A stretch of DNA of 64,000 nt, taken from contig JADJBW010000007.1 in NCBI GenBank assembly GCA_016703525.1, forward strand, positions 62,001 through 126,000, given 5' to 3'. This DNA comes from Actinomycetota bacterium. Its GTDB lineage: Bacteria > Actinomycetota > Acidimicrobiia > Acidimicrobiales > Microtrichaceae. Both the position numbers and the translations under genes were made by a program. The notes beneath the pieces are model-generated. The model was not told the DNA's origin. It was given only the letters and a program-made list of their open reading frames with translations, and did not search any database. Numbering within the stretch: position 1 is the stretch's first letter; the number at the start of each line of letters is the position of its first letter. Shown in pieces: positions 33,347-41,847 of this stretch.

Positions 33347-34771
33347 ATGTCGATGACAGCGAACCAGCCGCCACCCCGGCGGCTACCGGTCGGACGGATC
33401 GTTCTCGTGGTGTTGGGCTGCGTGTTCGTGCCCTTGGCGTTGGCGCTGTTGGGCGGCGGCGCGGCGCTGACCTGGGCGCACCAGACCCAGCGCGACGCGT
33501 CCGGCTACTTCACGAGTCCCTCCGAGCGCCTCGAAACCCTCGACTACGCGATCGTGTCCGAGCGCGTCGACCTCGACCTCGACAGCGGGGACCACCTCGG
33601 GGTCGGCCAGCTCGGCACGGTGAGACTCCGGCTCGACAGCACCAACGAGCGCCGGGTCTTCGTGGGAATCGGACCTCGCAGCGCCGTCGAGAAGTACCTG
33701 CGCGGTGTGGCGCGGGCGGAGATCGCCGACGTCTCGACCGAGCCGTTCTCCGTCGAGTACCGCCATCTCGGCGACGGCGCGCCGTCACGCCCGCCGGGGG
33801 AGGAGACCTTCTGGCGGGCCTACGCCGAGGGTCCCGGCGCCCAAACCCTGACGTGGCCCGTCGAGTCCGGCGATTGGGTCGTGGTCGTGATGAACCAGGA
33901 CGCGTCGGCCGGCGTCGGTGTCGATGCCACCGTCGGGTTCAAGGCGAACTGGATCCGGCCGCTCGGGATCGGCCTGCTCGTCGCCGGCGGGCTGGTGCTG
34001 GTCGGTGCGGTCACCGCGCTGGTGTTCGGCATCGTCGGTCTGGGGCGTCACGCGGCGACCGAGGAGACCGCGGAATCGCATGTGCACACCGGGTCGGGGC
34101 CAGTCCGGCTCACGGGCCGACTCGATCCGGAGTTGAGCCGGTGGCTGTGGCTCGTGAAGTGGTTGCTCGTCATCCCACATCTCGTGGTCCTCGCCGTTCT
34201 GTGGCTGGCGTTCGCGGTGCTCACGGTCGTGGCGTTCTTCGCGATCCTCCTGACCGGCCGCTACCCGCGAGGCATCTTCGACTTCAACGCCGGTGTGCTG
34301 CGCTGGTCGTGGCGGGTGAGCTACTACGCGTTCGGCGTCGCCGGCTCGGACCGCTACCCGCCGTTCAGTCTCGGCGAGCATCCCGACTACCCCGCTCGGC
34401 TCGACATCGCTCCGCCGGACGAGTTGTCGCGGGGACTCGTGTTGGTGAAGTGGTGGCTGCTGTCCATCCCGCACTACGTGATCGTCGGTCTCCTGGTCGG
34501 CACGACGGCGTCGGGCCGCAGTGGCGATCGGTGGGTCGACGTTCCGGTCACCGGGCTCATCTCGTGGCTCGTCCTGGTTGCGGTGGTGACGCTCCTGTTC
34601 ACCGGCCGCTACCCGTCGGGCATCCACGGGTTGGTCGTCGGCCTCCATCGCTGGGTGTTCCGGGTCGTCGCCTATGCCGCGCTCATGACCGACGAGTACC
34701 CGCCGTTCCGCCTCGATCAGGGCGACGAGGAACCCGGCGTGGACGCTGAGTCCGGCGCACGCCCGTCGTGA
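33347..34771 (+). CDS. DUF4389-domain membrane protein
   Basis: A 474-residue protein. One N-terminal helix (VGRIVLVVLGCVFVPLALALL) is followed by an extracytoplasmic beta domain (about 35-190), a second helix, and two DUF4389 units: RWLWLVKWLLVIPHLVVLAVLW with LLTGRYPRGIFDFNAGVLRWSWRV and YAFGVAGSDRYPPF, then LVLVKWWLLSIPHYVIVG with LFTGRYPSGIHGLVVGLHRW and YAALMTDEYPPF. Two ATGs (33347, 33353) follow GGGGAGG; 33347 is taken. A DevR-like box sits upstream, which fits stress or low-oxygen induction. The molecular function of DUF4389 is unknown. Confidence 0.85.
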   Translation: MSMTANQPPPRRLPVGRIVLVVLGCVFVPLALALLGGGAALTWAHQTQRDASGYFTSPSERLETLDYAIVSERVDLDLDSGDHLGVGQLGTVRLRLDSTNERRVFVGIGPRSAVEKYLRGVARAEIADVSTEPFSVEYRHLGDGAPSRPPGEETFWRAYAEGPGAQTLTWPVESGDWVVVVMNQDASAGVGVDATVGFKANWIRPLGIGLLVAGGLVLVGAVTALVFGIVGLGRHAATEETAESHVHTGSGPVRLTGRLDPELSRWLWLVKWLLVIPHLVVLAVLWLAFAVLTVVAFFAILLTGRYPRGIFDFNAGVLRWSWRVSYYAFGVAGSDRYPPFSLGEHPDYPARLDIAPPDELSRGLVLVKWWLLSIPHYVIVGLLVGTTASGRSGDRWVDVPVTGLISWLVLVAVVTLLFTGRYPSGIHGLVVGLHRWVFRVVAYAALMTDEYPPFRLDQGDEEPGVDAESGARPS

Positions 34772-34883
34772 AGGCTGCGGATTCGGCAGGTCATCGTGTC
34801 CACTCCACAGCGCGGCGCGATCCGGCGTTTGTGCGGTCGAGGGTACGAGATGTCGAGCGATCTTCCGAGCTCCTTGTGCGGCG

Positions 34884-34900
34884 CTTACGCGTCTCTTACC
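34884..34900 (+). promoter_or_regulatory. TTAC direct repeats (11-bp period) upstream of the esterase
   Basis: CTTACGCGTCTCTTACC has two CTTAC words exactly 11 bases apart, 52 bases before the ATG at 34951. The same CTTAC-N6-CTTAC arrangement occurs 45 bases before the gene at 43865. Eleven-base direct repeats are typical for OmpR/PhoB-family response regulators; the regulator is not known. Confidence 0.45.
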
Positions 34901-34950
34901 GAAGCGCGACAGCGTGCCGCACGCCACATTCGCTCACGGGAGTTCGATTC

Positions 34951-36012
34951 ATGAAGCACCTCCACGCTGCACCGTTGCGCACGGTCGGCATGCTCGCATC
35001 GCTGGCCGGCTCGCTGCTGCTCGGTGCATGCGGCGCCGACGACGCTGCGTCGACGTCGCGCAGCAGCACCACGAGCACCACCACGAACACGGCGGAGAGC
35101 ACGACGACCACGGGGGCCACCTCCACGGAAGGGGGGATGCGAGGCCCTGGCGGCGGGTCGTTCGGGACGGCACCGACGGCCACGAAGGCGAACGTCGAGT
35201 ACGCCACCACGTCACCCTCCCAGGTGCTCGACCTGTGGTTGCCGACCGATGCCTCCGGGCCCACCCCGCTCGTGATCCACGTCCATGGCGGCGCGTTCAA
35301 GGGGGGCGACAAGGCGATGGTCGGCGCCAAGGTGCAGCCGCTCCTCGATGGTGGTTTCGCCGTGGCCAGCGTGAACTATCGGCTCTCGGGCGAGGCGACG
35401 TTTCCGGCTGGCGCCCAGGATGTGAAGGCCGCGGTGCGATGGCTGCGAGCGAACGCCGCGACCTACAGCATCGATCCCGATCGGTTCGCAGCCTGGGGTG
35501 AATCGGCCGGCGGCAACCTGGTTGCGCTGCTCGGAACGACGAGCGATCAGGCAACCGTCCTGGACGACCCCGAACTCGGAAACGCCGGCGTGTCCAGCGG
35601 CGTGCAAGCCGTGATCGACTGGTTCGGGCCGACCGACTTCGCCCAGATGGATGCGCAGGCCGCGTCGGGCGAGGGTGGGTGCACCAGCCCCGAGCTGCAC
35701 GACCCGGCGGGTTCGCCGGAGTCGCTGTGGGTCGGCGGCGCGGTGCAGGACACCAAGGACTTGGTCGCGCAGGCCAATCCGATCACCTACGTCGCCACCG
35801 CGACGCGGCTTCCGGCGTTCTCCATTGCGCACGGCGACGCCGACTGCAACGTTCCGTTCCAGCAATCGAAGCTGCTCGCCGACGCGTTGACCGCCGCCGG
35901 GGCGGATGCGACGCTCACCGTTCTGCCGGGCGCGGCGCACGCCGACCCGCAGTTCGATGGCACGCTCCTGCAGCCGACGGTCGCGTGGCTCGCAACCGTG
36001 GTGGGCGGCTGA
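34951..36012 (+). CDS. Secreted alpha/beta-hydrolase lipoprotein (HSL/BD-FAE-type esterase)
   Basis: A 353-residue protein with signal peptide and lipobox LGAC, a Ser/Thr-rich linker, then an esterase domain: HVHGGAFKGGDK gives the oxyanion HGG, AAWGESAGGNLVAL is the nucleophile elbow G-E-S-A-G, SIAHGDADCNVP gives the acid and GAAHADPQF the His. This order is that of hormone-sensitive-lipase and BD-FAE-like enzymes that cut acyl esters, often from polysaccharides. The ATG at 34951 has GGGAG nine bases upstream. A TTAC direct-repeat element precedes it. It likely acts at the cell surface; substrate unknown. Confidence 0.87.
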   Translation: MKHLHAAPLRTVGMLASLAGSLLLGACGADDAASTSRSSTTSTTTNTAESTTTTGATSTEGGMRGPGGGSFGTAPTATKANVEYATTSPSQVLDLWLPTDASGPTPLVIHVHGGAFKGGDKAMVGAKVQPLLDGGFAVASVNYRLSGEATFPAGAQDVKAAVRWLRANAATYSIDPDRFAAWGESAGGNLVALLGTTSDQATVLDDPELGNAGVSSGVQAVIDWFGPTDFAQMDAQAASGEGGCTSPELHDPAGSPESLWVGGAVQDTKDLVAQANPITYVATATRLPAFSIAHGDADCNVPFQQSKLLADALTAAGADATLTVLPGAAHADPQFDGTLLQPTVAWLATVVGG

Positions 36013-36022
36013 CCGCTGCATT

Positions 36023-36105
36023 CCTGCGTCGGTGGATCGGCCCAGTTCGTTCTGGGGTTGTTTGCCGACCTCCTGCGTCGGTGGATCGGCCCAGTTCGTT
36101 CTGGG
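36023..36105 (+). repeat. Two 34-bp direct repeats of a dispersed element
   Basis: The 34 bases at 36023-36056 recur exactly at 36072-36105 with a 15-base spacer. Their core CGGTGGATCGGCCCAGTTCG also occurs, inverted, at 9485-9504. The element is intergenic in each case, directly after a gene stop here, so it resembles a small REP/BIME-like family. Confidence 0.75.
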
Positions 36106-36299
36106 CCGGAATAATTGTTCGAGGTCCGCGGAACCGAATCGGCCGATCGGGCGACGTTTGTTGTGATGGTGAGATGGAACGGTCCGCTCGAGCGGGTTCG
36201 GTGCCTGGTTTGTGGCTCTTTCCTCGGTATCGGACCGGCGACGTCGGACCGTTCCCTCTCATAATCGGAGTCGAGGGACCGCCCCGACTTCTCGCCCGA
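36106..36299. other. Gene-free region between esterase and amidohydrolase
   Basis: About 190 bases between convergent genes show no credible coding frame. It is less GC-rich near 36107-36120 (GGAATAATTGTTCG) and contains a CGGTCCG... and ...CGGACCG pair, but no clear functional site. Confidence 0.35.
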
Positions 36300-36341
36300 T
36301 CGGGCTGCTCGACCGTCACAGCCGGCGATCAAGCAGCCCGA
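36300..36341 (-). terminator. Hairpin downstream of the amidohydrolase
   Basis: Perfect 10-base arms TCGGGCTGCT (36300-36309) and AGCAGCCCGA (36332-36341) enclose a 22-base loop, ending seven bases beyond the amidohydrolase stop on the minus strand. It fits the end of the feoAB-amidohydrolase transcript, though no T-run is present. Confidence 0.55.
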
Positions 36342-36347
36342 TGGGCG

Positions 36348-37379
36348 TTACTCCAGGCCGAAGAGCCGAGCGGCGTTGTCGTGCAGGACGTGACGACGCA
36401 GCGCTGCGTTGCCGTCGGTCGCGATGAGTACCCGGGCCAGCGTGATCGCCTGGTGGTAGAACGGCCAGTCGGTTCCGTACAGCAGCCGCTCAGCAGGGAC
36501 CGTGTCGATCACGGTACGCAGCGCGCTGAGCCCCAGACACGACAACTCGAAGTAGGTGTTGGGGTAACGGTCGGCGAAGGCGATCGCCTCGTCGTACTGC
36601 AACGCCCCGGAGTGCCCGAGCACGAAGGTGGTCTCGGGGTGCTCGGCGATCGTCGCCTCGTATCGGGCCACCTGGCTGCGCCGTCGCGCCGCCTTCGGTT
36701 CGATGCCGACCGGTCCGCAGTGGAACAACACGGGCAGGCCGTGGGCGCCGCACCGTCCGCACAGGTGGACGGTTCTGGGGTGATCGGGTGCGATGAACTG
36801 GCCATTCGGATGCAGCTTGATGCCCCGTGCCCCGGCCGCCTTCTGGCGTTCGAGCCGCTCGTCGATGTCGCGGTCGAACGGGTGCACCGATCCGAACGGC
36901 ACCAGTCGCGGCCACTCGGCGGCCACGTCCAGGAGCGCGTCGGCATTGCGGGCTCCGATCGGCAGGTCGAAGGGCAGGACCACGCTGCGCTCGATGCCCA
37001 GCGCGTCCATGTCGCGCAGCAGGTTCGGCGCCGTGTGGGTGGTGCGCATGCCCGATCCCGTGAGCCCGAGCACCGACACGTCGGCCTTCATCGCGAACAT
37101 CGCCGCGTCGTCGAGGTTCCGGTTGCTGTAGAGCTCGAGGTCGATCGGCAGCGAGGGCGGCAGGTAGTACGCCGTGCGCGCCGTCGGCCTGCGCAGATCC
37201 ACCCGGAGTCGCCGCAGGAATCCCATCGCGAGATGGGTGTGGGCGTCGATGACGGGGCCGACCTCGGATCGGGCCTCCTCGGCGACGACCAGGCGGGTGT
37301 GTTCGTCGAGCGAGAACCAGGGCAACCGCGCCAGGTCGGCCAGGCTGTCGAACGAGGTCGGGAACGCTGCGGTGCTCAT
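36348..37379 (-). CDS. Amidohydrolase-2 family metal-dependent hydrolase
   Basis: A 343-residue TIM-barrel protein of the amidohydrolase-2 (ACMSD-like) group. VIDAHTHLAMG gives the H-x-H metal site, GIKLHPNGQ the barrel-centre His, PVLFHCGP and VLGHSG further His ligands, and YGTDWPF the catalytic Asp. Members hydrolyse or decarboxylate small aromatic or lactone substrates. Its ATG overlaps the stop of the small gene at 37376-37714 as ATGA, so it belongs to the transcript that starts with feoA. The link with iron uptake is unexplained; read-through co-transcription is possible. Confidence 0.85.
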   Translation of the reverse strand: MSTAAFPTSFDSLADLARLPWFSLDEHTRLVVAEEARSEVGPVIDAHTHLAMGFLRRLRVDLRRPTARTAYYLPPSLPIDLELYSNRNLDDAAMFAMKADVSVLGLTGSGMRTTHTAPNLLRDMDALGIERSVVLPFDLPIGARNADALLDVAAEWPRLVPFGSVHPFDRDIDERLERQKAAGARGIKLHPNGQFIAPDHPRTVHLCGRCGAHGLPVLFHCGPVGIEPKAARRRSQVARYEATIAEHPETTFVLGHSGALQYDEAIAFADRYPNTYFELSCLGLSALRTVIDTVPAERLLYGTDWPFYHQAITLARVLIATDGNAALRRHVLHDNAARLFGLE

Positions 37380-37714
37380 GGCCCCATGGTCGCGCGCCGT
37401 CGGATCTCCACCCCAGCCTCGGCGCCCCCGGCGCGCCACTCCGGCGACCCGAGCGCCTCGACGACGGCATCGTGCACCCGCGCCACGACGGCCCGGTCGG
37501 CCACGGCAGCGGGCGAGCCGAATGCCACCAACAGGTCGCCGCGCGCCACGTCGACCGACACGACCGTGCCGTCCGCGAACAGTCGATCGAACCTGCCGCC
37601 GGTCGGCGGAACCGGCGTGTGGTCGAGGTCCGGGCGGCGACACACCCAGCGCAGCACGGTGGGCGAGGCGGTTCGCTCCACGTGCACCCGATTCGGGTCG
37701 CGCCGGGCGTTCAC
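37376..37714 (-). CDS. Small conserved hypothetical protein downstream of feoB
   Basis: A 112-residue protein from a GTG at 37714, 13 bases after the feoB stop, and overlapping the amidohydrolase by four bases. It shows WVCRRPDLDHTPVPPTGGRFDRLFADG and VVSVDVARGDLLVAFGS, with no membrane segment and no Cys cluster, so it does not look like FeoC. Function unknown; position suggests translation coupled to its neighbours. Confidence 0.55.
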   Translation of the reverse strand: MNARRDPNRVHVERTASPTVLRWVCRRPDLDHTPVPPTGGRFDRLFADGTVVSVDVARGDLLVAFGSPAAVADRAVVARVHDAVVEALGSPEWRAGGAEAGVEIRRRATMGP

Positions 37715-37727
37715 GCGTGCCCGACCA

Positions 37728-39633
37728 TCAGTCGAGGGCGGCGACGATGGTGTGCGCGATGAACGCCGCTCCGTAGGCGAGCGCGAACATCGAACCGAAC
37801 GTCACCGCGGCCCAGCGTCGCGAGTTCGACTCTCGCCGCAGCACCGCCACCGTGGACAGGCACTGCAGGGCGTAGACGAAGAAGATCAGCACCGCGGCGA
37901 CCGTCGGCGCGGTGAACACCGGCTCACCATCGCCGTCGCGCAGCAGGCGGAGTCGATCGGGAAGCGCCTCCTCGCTCGTCGACGCGGTGGTCACGGCAAG
38001 CGTGCTCACGAACACCTCGCGGGCCGCCAGGCTGCCGATCATCGCGACGTCGATCTGCCAGTTGAACCCGAGCGGTTCGAAGACCGGCTCGATGGCGTGG
38101 CCCACTCGCCCCGCGATGCTGTGTTCCATGCGGTAGCTCGCCGCCTCGGCCTGCGAGACGTCCGACGGCGGGGTCACGCCGGGCACGTTCAGCAGCACCC
38201 AAAGGATCGCCGTCACCCCGAGGATGACGGTTCCGGCCCGGCGGATGAACGCCCACGCGCCGTCCCACACGGCGAATCCGATCGCCCGCAGCGTGGGCAT
38301 CCGGTACGGCGGCAGCTCCATCATCACCGGGGCACTCGGCGTGCGCAGCGAGGTCACGTGCAGGATCGCGGCGTACAGCAAGCCCGACACCGCTCCGAGC
38401 AGGTAGAGGCCGAGCATGGCGAGACCGGGAGCGCGGATCGGCCCGAGCACCGCCCGGTCGGGCACGAAGGTCGCGATCATCAGCGTGTACACCGGTAGCC
38501 GGGCCGAACACGTCATGAGCGGCGTCGCCATCATCGTGGCGAGGCGCCGTCGTTCGCTCGGAATCGTCCGGGTCGCCATGATCGCCGGGATCGCACACGC
38601 GAAGGCCGAGAGCATCACGACGAAGCTGCGGCCTTCCAACCCGAAGCGTCCCATCACGCGGTCGGCGAGCAGCGCGGCCCGCGACAGGTAGCCCACCTTC
38701 TCCATGAGCGCGAGCAACAGGAACAGCAGCACGATCTGGGGGAGGAAGACGAGAACGCCGCCCACGCCGGCCACGAGCCCGTCGCCGAGGAACGCGCCGA
38801 ACGTGCCGCCGACCGCGTCGCTCACCGTGGCCGCGAGCGATCCGAACGCCGAGTCGAGCGCGTCCATCGCCGGCGCCGCCACGGTGAACACGGCTTGGAA
38901 CACCACCAGCATCGCGAGCAGGAACACCACCACGCCGGCGACGGGATGCAGCAGCACCGCGTCGATTCGCCGGGTCCGCACGTCGATCCGGGGCGTCGTC
39001 ACCGCGGCATCGATGACCGATGCGACCCAGCCGCTCCGCCCGGCGCCGGTCGTGGGCGGATCGAGCACCGGGCGCTCCCAGTCGGACCACCGCGCCAGCA
39101 ACTCGCGCACGTCGTCCATCCCGACACCGCGATGCCCGATGACCGACACGACGGGGATGCCGAGCGCTCGTCCGAGCGCGTCGAGGTCGACCGAGCCGTG
39201 GCGGGCCGCGACCTCGTCGATCATGGTCAAGACGAGCGCTGTCGGCCGGCCCAGCGCCAGCACCTCCGACACGAGCAGCAGCGACCGTTCGAGCGTGGTT
39301 GCGTCGGCCACGACGAGGAAGCGCATCCGGTGCCGCCACGCCGGCGACGCGCCCGTGCAGCGAGTCGCGAACGATCGCCTCGTCCGGACTCACCGGCACG
39401 AGGCTGTACGTGCCCGGCAGGTCGACCAGGGTTGCGTCCGACCCGTCTGCCAGCGTGGTCGCGGCCTCGCGCCTGCTGACCGTGACGCCCGGATAGTTGG
39501 CCGTCTTGGCTCGGACGCCGCACAGCGCGTTGAACAGCGTGGTCTTGCCGGCGTTGGGTGACCCGACGAGTGCGATGACCGCCCGGCCCTCCTCGACGAC
39601 GGCGACCGCCCCGTCCGCCTCGTGGCAGCTCAT
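37728..39633 (-). CDS. feoB: Ferrous iron transporter FeoB, frame disrupted near 39322
   Basis: FeoB imports Fe(II) across the inner membrane, gated by an N-terminal G domain. The first part (from ATG 39633) has G1 GSPNAGKTT, the G2 region ANYPGVTV and G3 DLPGTYSL. After the break the sequence continues FLVVADATTLERSLLL, with G4 as TMID in place of the usual NxxD, then the Gate core (LLALMEKVGYLSRAALLADRVM, GCNIP-like SAFACAIPAIMATRTI, AREVFVSTLAV). Deleting one base in GATGCGCTTCCTC joins the frames as PDAFLVVADA. The restored length, about 634 residues, is normal. The start overlaps feoA by four bases. An iron-repressor-like site precedes feoA. Confidence 0.9.
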
Positions 39634-39872
39634 GGCGCTTCGTGCGGTGCGGCGGTCACTTCCACGAGTGCCGCTGCCTCCGCTCGCAGCGCCAGACGGA
39701 ACCCTCGCAACTCGTACACCGTCGGATCGCCGAGCGGCGCCCGGCGTTCCACCTTCACGAGCGTGCCCGGCAGGAACCCCACGTGTTCGAGCCGTGCGGC
39801 GGCGCCGTCGACACCGATCTCGACGTGGTCGATGACCACCGCGTCCCCCACCTTGGCATCCGACAGTCTCAC
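39630..39872 (-). CDS. feoA: FeoA protein
   Basis: An 80-residue SH3-like protein typical of FeoA: MRLSDAKVGDAVVIDHVE, then RLEHVGFLPGTLVKVERRAPLGDPTVYELRGFRLALRAEAAALV. FeoA binds the cytoplasmic side of FeoB and is needed for Fe(II) uptake. It is the first gene of the feoA-feoB-small protein-amidohydrolase unit, and its stop overlaps the feoB start (ATGA). The inverted repeat at 39911-39926 lies 39 bases upstream. Confidence 0.92.
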   Translation of the reverse strand: MRLSDAKVGDAVVIDHVEIGVDGAAARLEHVGFLPGTLVKVERRAPLGDPTVYELRGFRLALRAEAAALVEVTAAPHEAP

Positions 39873-39910
39873 GGCGCGCTCCTCGGGGTTCGTCTACCCC
39901 GTCGACCAGC

Positions 39911-39926
39911 GTTAGGCCCGCCTAAC
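39911..39926 (-). promoter_or_regulatory. DtxR/IdeR-like operator of the feo operon
   Basis: GTTAGGCCCGCCTAAC is a perfect 7-2-7 inverted repeat containing TTAGG-N4-CCTAA, the inner architecture of DtxR/IdeR boxes. It lies 39-54 bases upstream of feoA, where a metal-bound repressor would block transcription when iron is plentiful. Confidence 0.68.
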
Positions 39927-39946
39927 TATCGCAGCGCCCGCGATCC

Positions 39947-39982
39947 GTCGACAAGTCGACACGTCGACACGTCGACAAGTCG
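39947..39982. repeat. 8-bp tandem array of GTCGACAA/GTCGACAC
   Basis: Four and a half head-to-tail copies of an 8-base unit, GTCGACAA or GTCGACAC, each holding the palindrome GTCGAC. The array is between the feo operator and the end of the DJ-1/PfpI gene. Confidence 0.85.
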
Positions 39983-40015
39983 GAGCGTCACCGGTGGCCG
40001 CCGCTCCCGATCGAA

Positions 40016-40663
40016 TCAGTCCCGCTCGGCTGCGTAGGCGATCACGCGGTCGATCACGGCCTGGTCCGCCGATTCGAGCGACCCGCACGAGAACGGAGGC
40101 TGCGGGTCGTACTCGATCATCAGCTGCATCGCCTTCGCCGCCACCTCGTCGACGAGCAACTCCGCGAGCCGTAGCGCCATGTCGATACCCGACGACACGC
40201 CCGCCGCGGTGATGATCCTCCGATCGAGGTGCTCGACCACGCGGTCCGGCACCGGCAGGGCACCCGTCGCCGCGAGCTCGTCGCGGCACGCCCAGTGCGT
40301 CGTGGCGGTGAGCCCATCGAGCAGACCCGCCGCGCCGAGCAGCAGCGAGCCGGTGCACACCGACGTCGTGAAGCGGCTGGTCTCGTGGGCGGAGCGCAGC
40401 CAGGCCAACGTTGCCGCATCGTCCATCAGCGCCCGCGTGCCGATGCCCCCGGGGACGACCACCACCTCAGGAGCGGGCACGTCGGCCAGCGTCGCGTCGA
40501 CGCGGAGGCCGAGGAAGCCGTTCTCGGTGCGGACCTCGCCGACCTCGGCGCCGACGAACACGAGGTCGGTGCCGGGCAGCCGCTGCAGCGCCTCGTACGG
40601 GCCGATCGCATCGAGGGCGGTGAGGCGCGGAAAGAGCAACACGGCGATGGTGGTGGTTGGCAT
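40016..40663 (-). CDS. DJ-1/PfpI-family protein (isocyanide-hydratase-like)
   Basis: A 215-residue class I glutamine-amidotransferase-like protein. It opens IAVLLFPRLTALDAIGPYEAL, has VVVVPGGIGTRALMDD, and places the reactive Cys in TTSVCTGSLLLGAAGLLDG followed by ATTHWA. This arrangement, with an Asp in helix 1 (TALDAIGP) and the C-T-G-S elbow, is that of isonitrile hydratases and related GATase1 proteins, often the sensor half of AraC regulators; no AraC domain is present. The protein ends with a C-terminal DPQPPF segment. It stands alone on the minus strand. Confidence 0.85.
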   Translation of the reverse strand: MPTTTIAVLLFPRLTALDAIGPYEALQRLPGTDLVFVGAEVGEVRTENGFLGLRVDATLADVPAPEVVVVPGGIGTRALMDDAATLAWLRSAHETSRFTTSVCTGSLLLGAAGLLDGLTATTHWACRDELAATGALPVPDRVVEHLDRRIITAAGVSSGIDMALRLAELLVDEVAAKAMQLMIEYDPQPPFSCGSLESADQAVIDRVIAYAAERD

Positions 40664-40868
40664 GGGAACAGTCTGCCCAAGGCGGATCGGGCCGGCGGGC
40701 GCATTTCGGATCCACCGGATCCACCGGATGCACCGCCGAGGAGATGCGGCCGGGTCCTCGACGCGGCACCCCGTTCTCCTTGCCGACCGTGCGCTCGTCG
40801 GGCAACATCGCGCCGGGTGGTGTGCGTCGGGGGCCTTCGCAGACCGGGTTGAACGAAATGGGGGAGCG

Positions 40869-41747
40869 ATGGTGCGCGATGGGGAGGTCCACGAACAGGC
40901 CCGCGGCGCGTCGCCGCTCCGGGCGAGCGGCCTTCGGCGGATGCTGGTTTCCGCGGCTGTGCTCGTGCCGATCATCGGATGCGCTCCGAGTCCGCTGCCG
41001 AATCCCGACACGCCGCGCCGCTGGGTGTTCGCCGCCGAGCCGTCGTTCGTCGACGAGTTCGACGTCGACGGTCCGATCGACCCGACGCTGTGGCTGCCAT
41101 CGGTGGGCCCTCGTGGCGACGCCGCGTTGACCGCCCGCGAGTCGAACGTGCGCGTCTCCGGTGGAAACCTCGTCATCGAGGCCCGCGCCGAACCAGAGGC
41201 GGGCAAGCGCTTTACCTCGGCCATGATCGAGACCCGGAGGTCTTTCCTGCACGGTCGATTCGAGGCCCGGATGAAGTTTCCGACCGGGGCCGGCACATGG
41301 CCCGCGTTCTGGCTGTGTTGCACGGGCGCCTGGCCCGACAGCGGCGAGATCGATGTCGTGGAGCACTACGCCGTCGGCGGCGACGTGTTCGGACTGCACA
41401 CAGGTTGGGCGGAGTCGAACCTTCACAGCACCCCGAACCTGTTCGGGTCGTCCCGGTTTCGACTCACCCGCACCAGGGTCGATGCGGGCGCCTGGAACAC
41501 CTATGCGGTGGAGTGGGCTCCCGACGAGATCCGCTTCTTCGTGAACGACACGATCACCGCTATCCACCGGCGATCGGATCCGTCCTCCGCCGACGGCGGT
41601 TGGCCCTTCGACACCCAGCCCGAAGTGCTCCTGTTGGACCTGTTCCTCGGTGGGCCCGCAGGGCCGGTCGACGCCGCGGCGATGCCCCAACAGCTCCTCG
41701 TCGACTGGGTGCGGGCGTACGACTTGGTTGGTCCGGCAGGGTCGTGA
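40869..41747 (+). CDS. Secreted GH16 family glycoside hydrolase (lipoprotein)
   Basis: A 292-residue protein with a signal peptide ending in lipobox IIGC. The catalytic signature GEIDVVEHY fits E-I-D-x-x-E of GH16, where the first Glu is nucleophile and the second the acid/base; TWPAFWL and WNTYAVEWAPDEIRFFVND are the usual flanking strands. Such enzymes cut beta-1,3 or mixed-linked glucans or galactans. The ATG at 40869 follows GGGGGAG closely. The preceding 200 bases hold a small 9-base repeat (CCACCGGAT twice, 40712-40729) and no gene. Confidence 0.88.
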   Translation: MVRDGEVHEQARGASPLRASGLRRMLVSAAVLVPIIGCAPSPLPNPDTPRRWVFAAEPSFVDEFDVDGPIDPTLWLPSVGPRGDAALTARESNVRVSGGNLVIEARAEPEAGKRFTSAMIETRRSFLHGRFEARMKFPTGAGTWPAFWLCCTGAWPDSGEIDVVEHYAVGGDVFGLHTGWAESNLHSTPNLFGSSRFRLTRTRVDAGAWNTYAVEWAPDEIRFFVNDTITAIHRRSDPSSADGGWPFDTQPEVLLLDLFLGGPAGPVDAAAMPQQLLVDWVRAYDLVGPAGS

Positions 41748-41847
41748 GCAGCGGCCGCCGCCTCAACGTGGCACCGCGCAGCGAGCCCGCGTAGTGTCCG
41801 TTCCAGAGCCGCTCGGGCTCGCCGATCGGCGGAGCAGAGGAGCGCCT

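Noticed and set aside
37376..37714. FeoC assignment for the small gene after feoB
   Set aside because: It lacks a winged-helix pattern and the Cys cluster of FeoC; left as hypothetical.
35679..38498. A 939-codon open frame on the + strand over the amidohydrolase and feoB
   Set aside because: Translation is Arg/Gly/Val-rich and patternless, while the minus strand encodes clear families over the same span.
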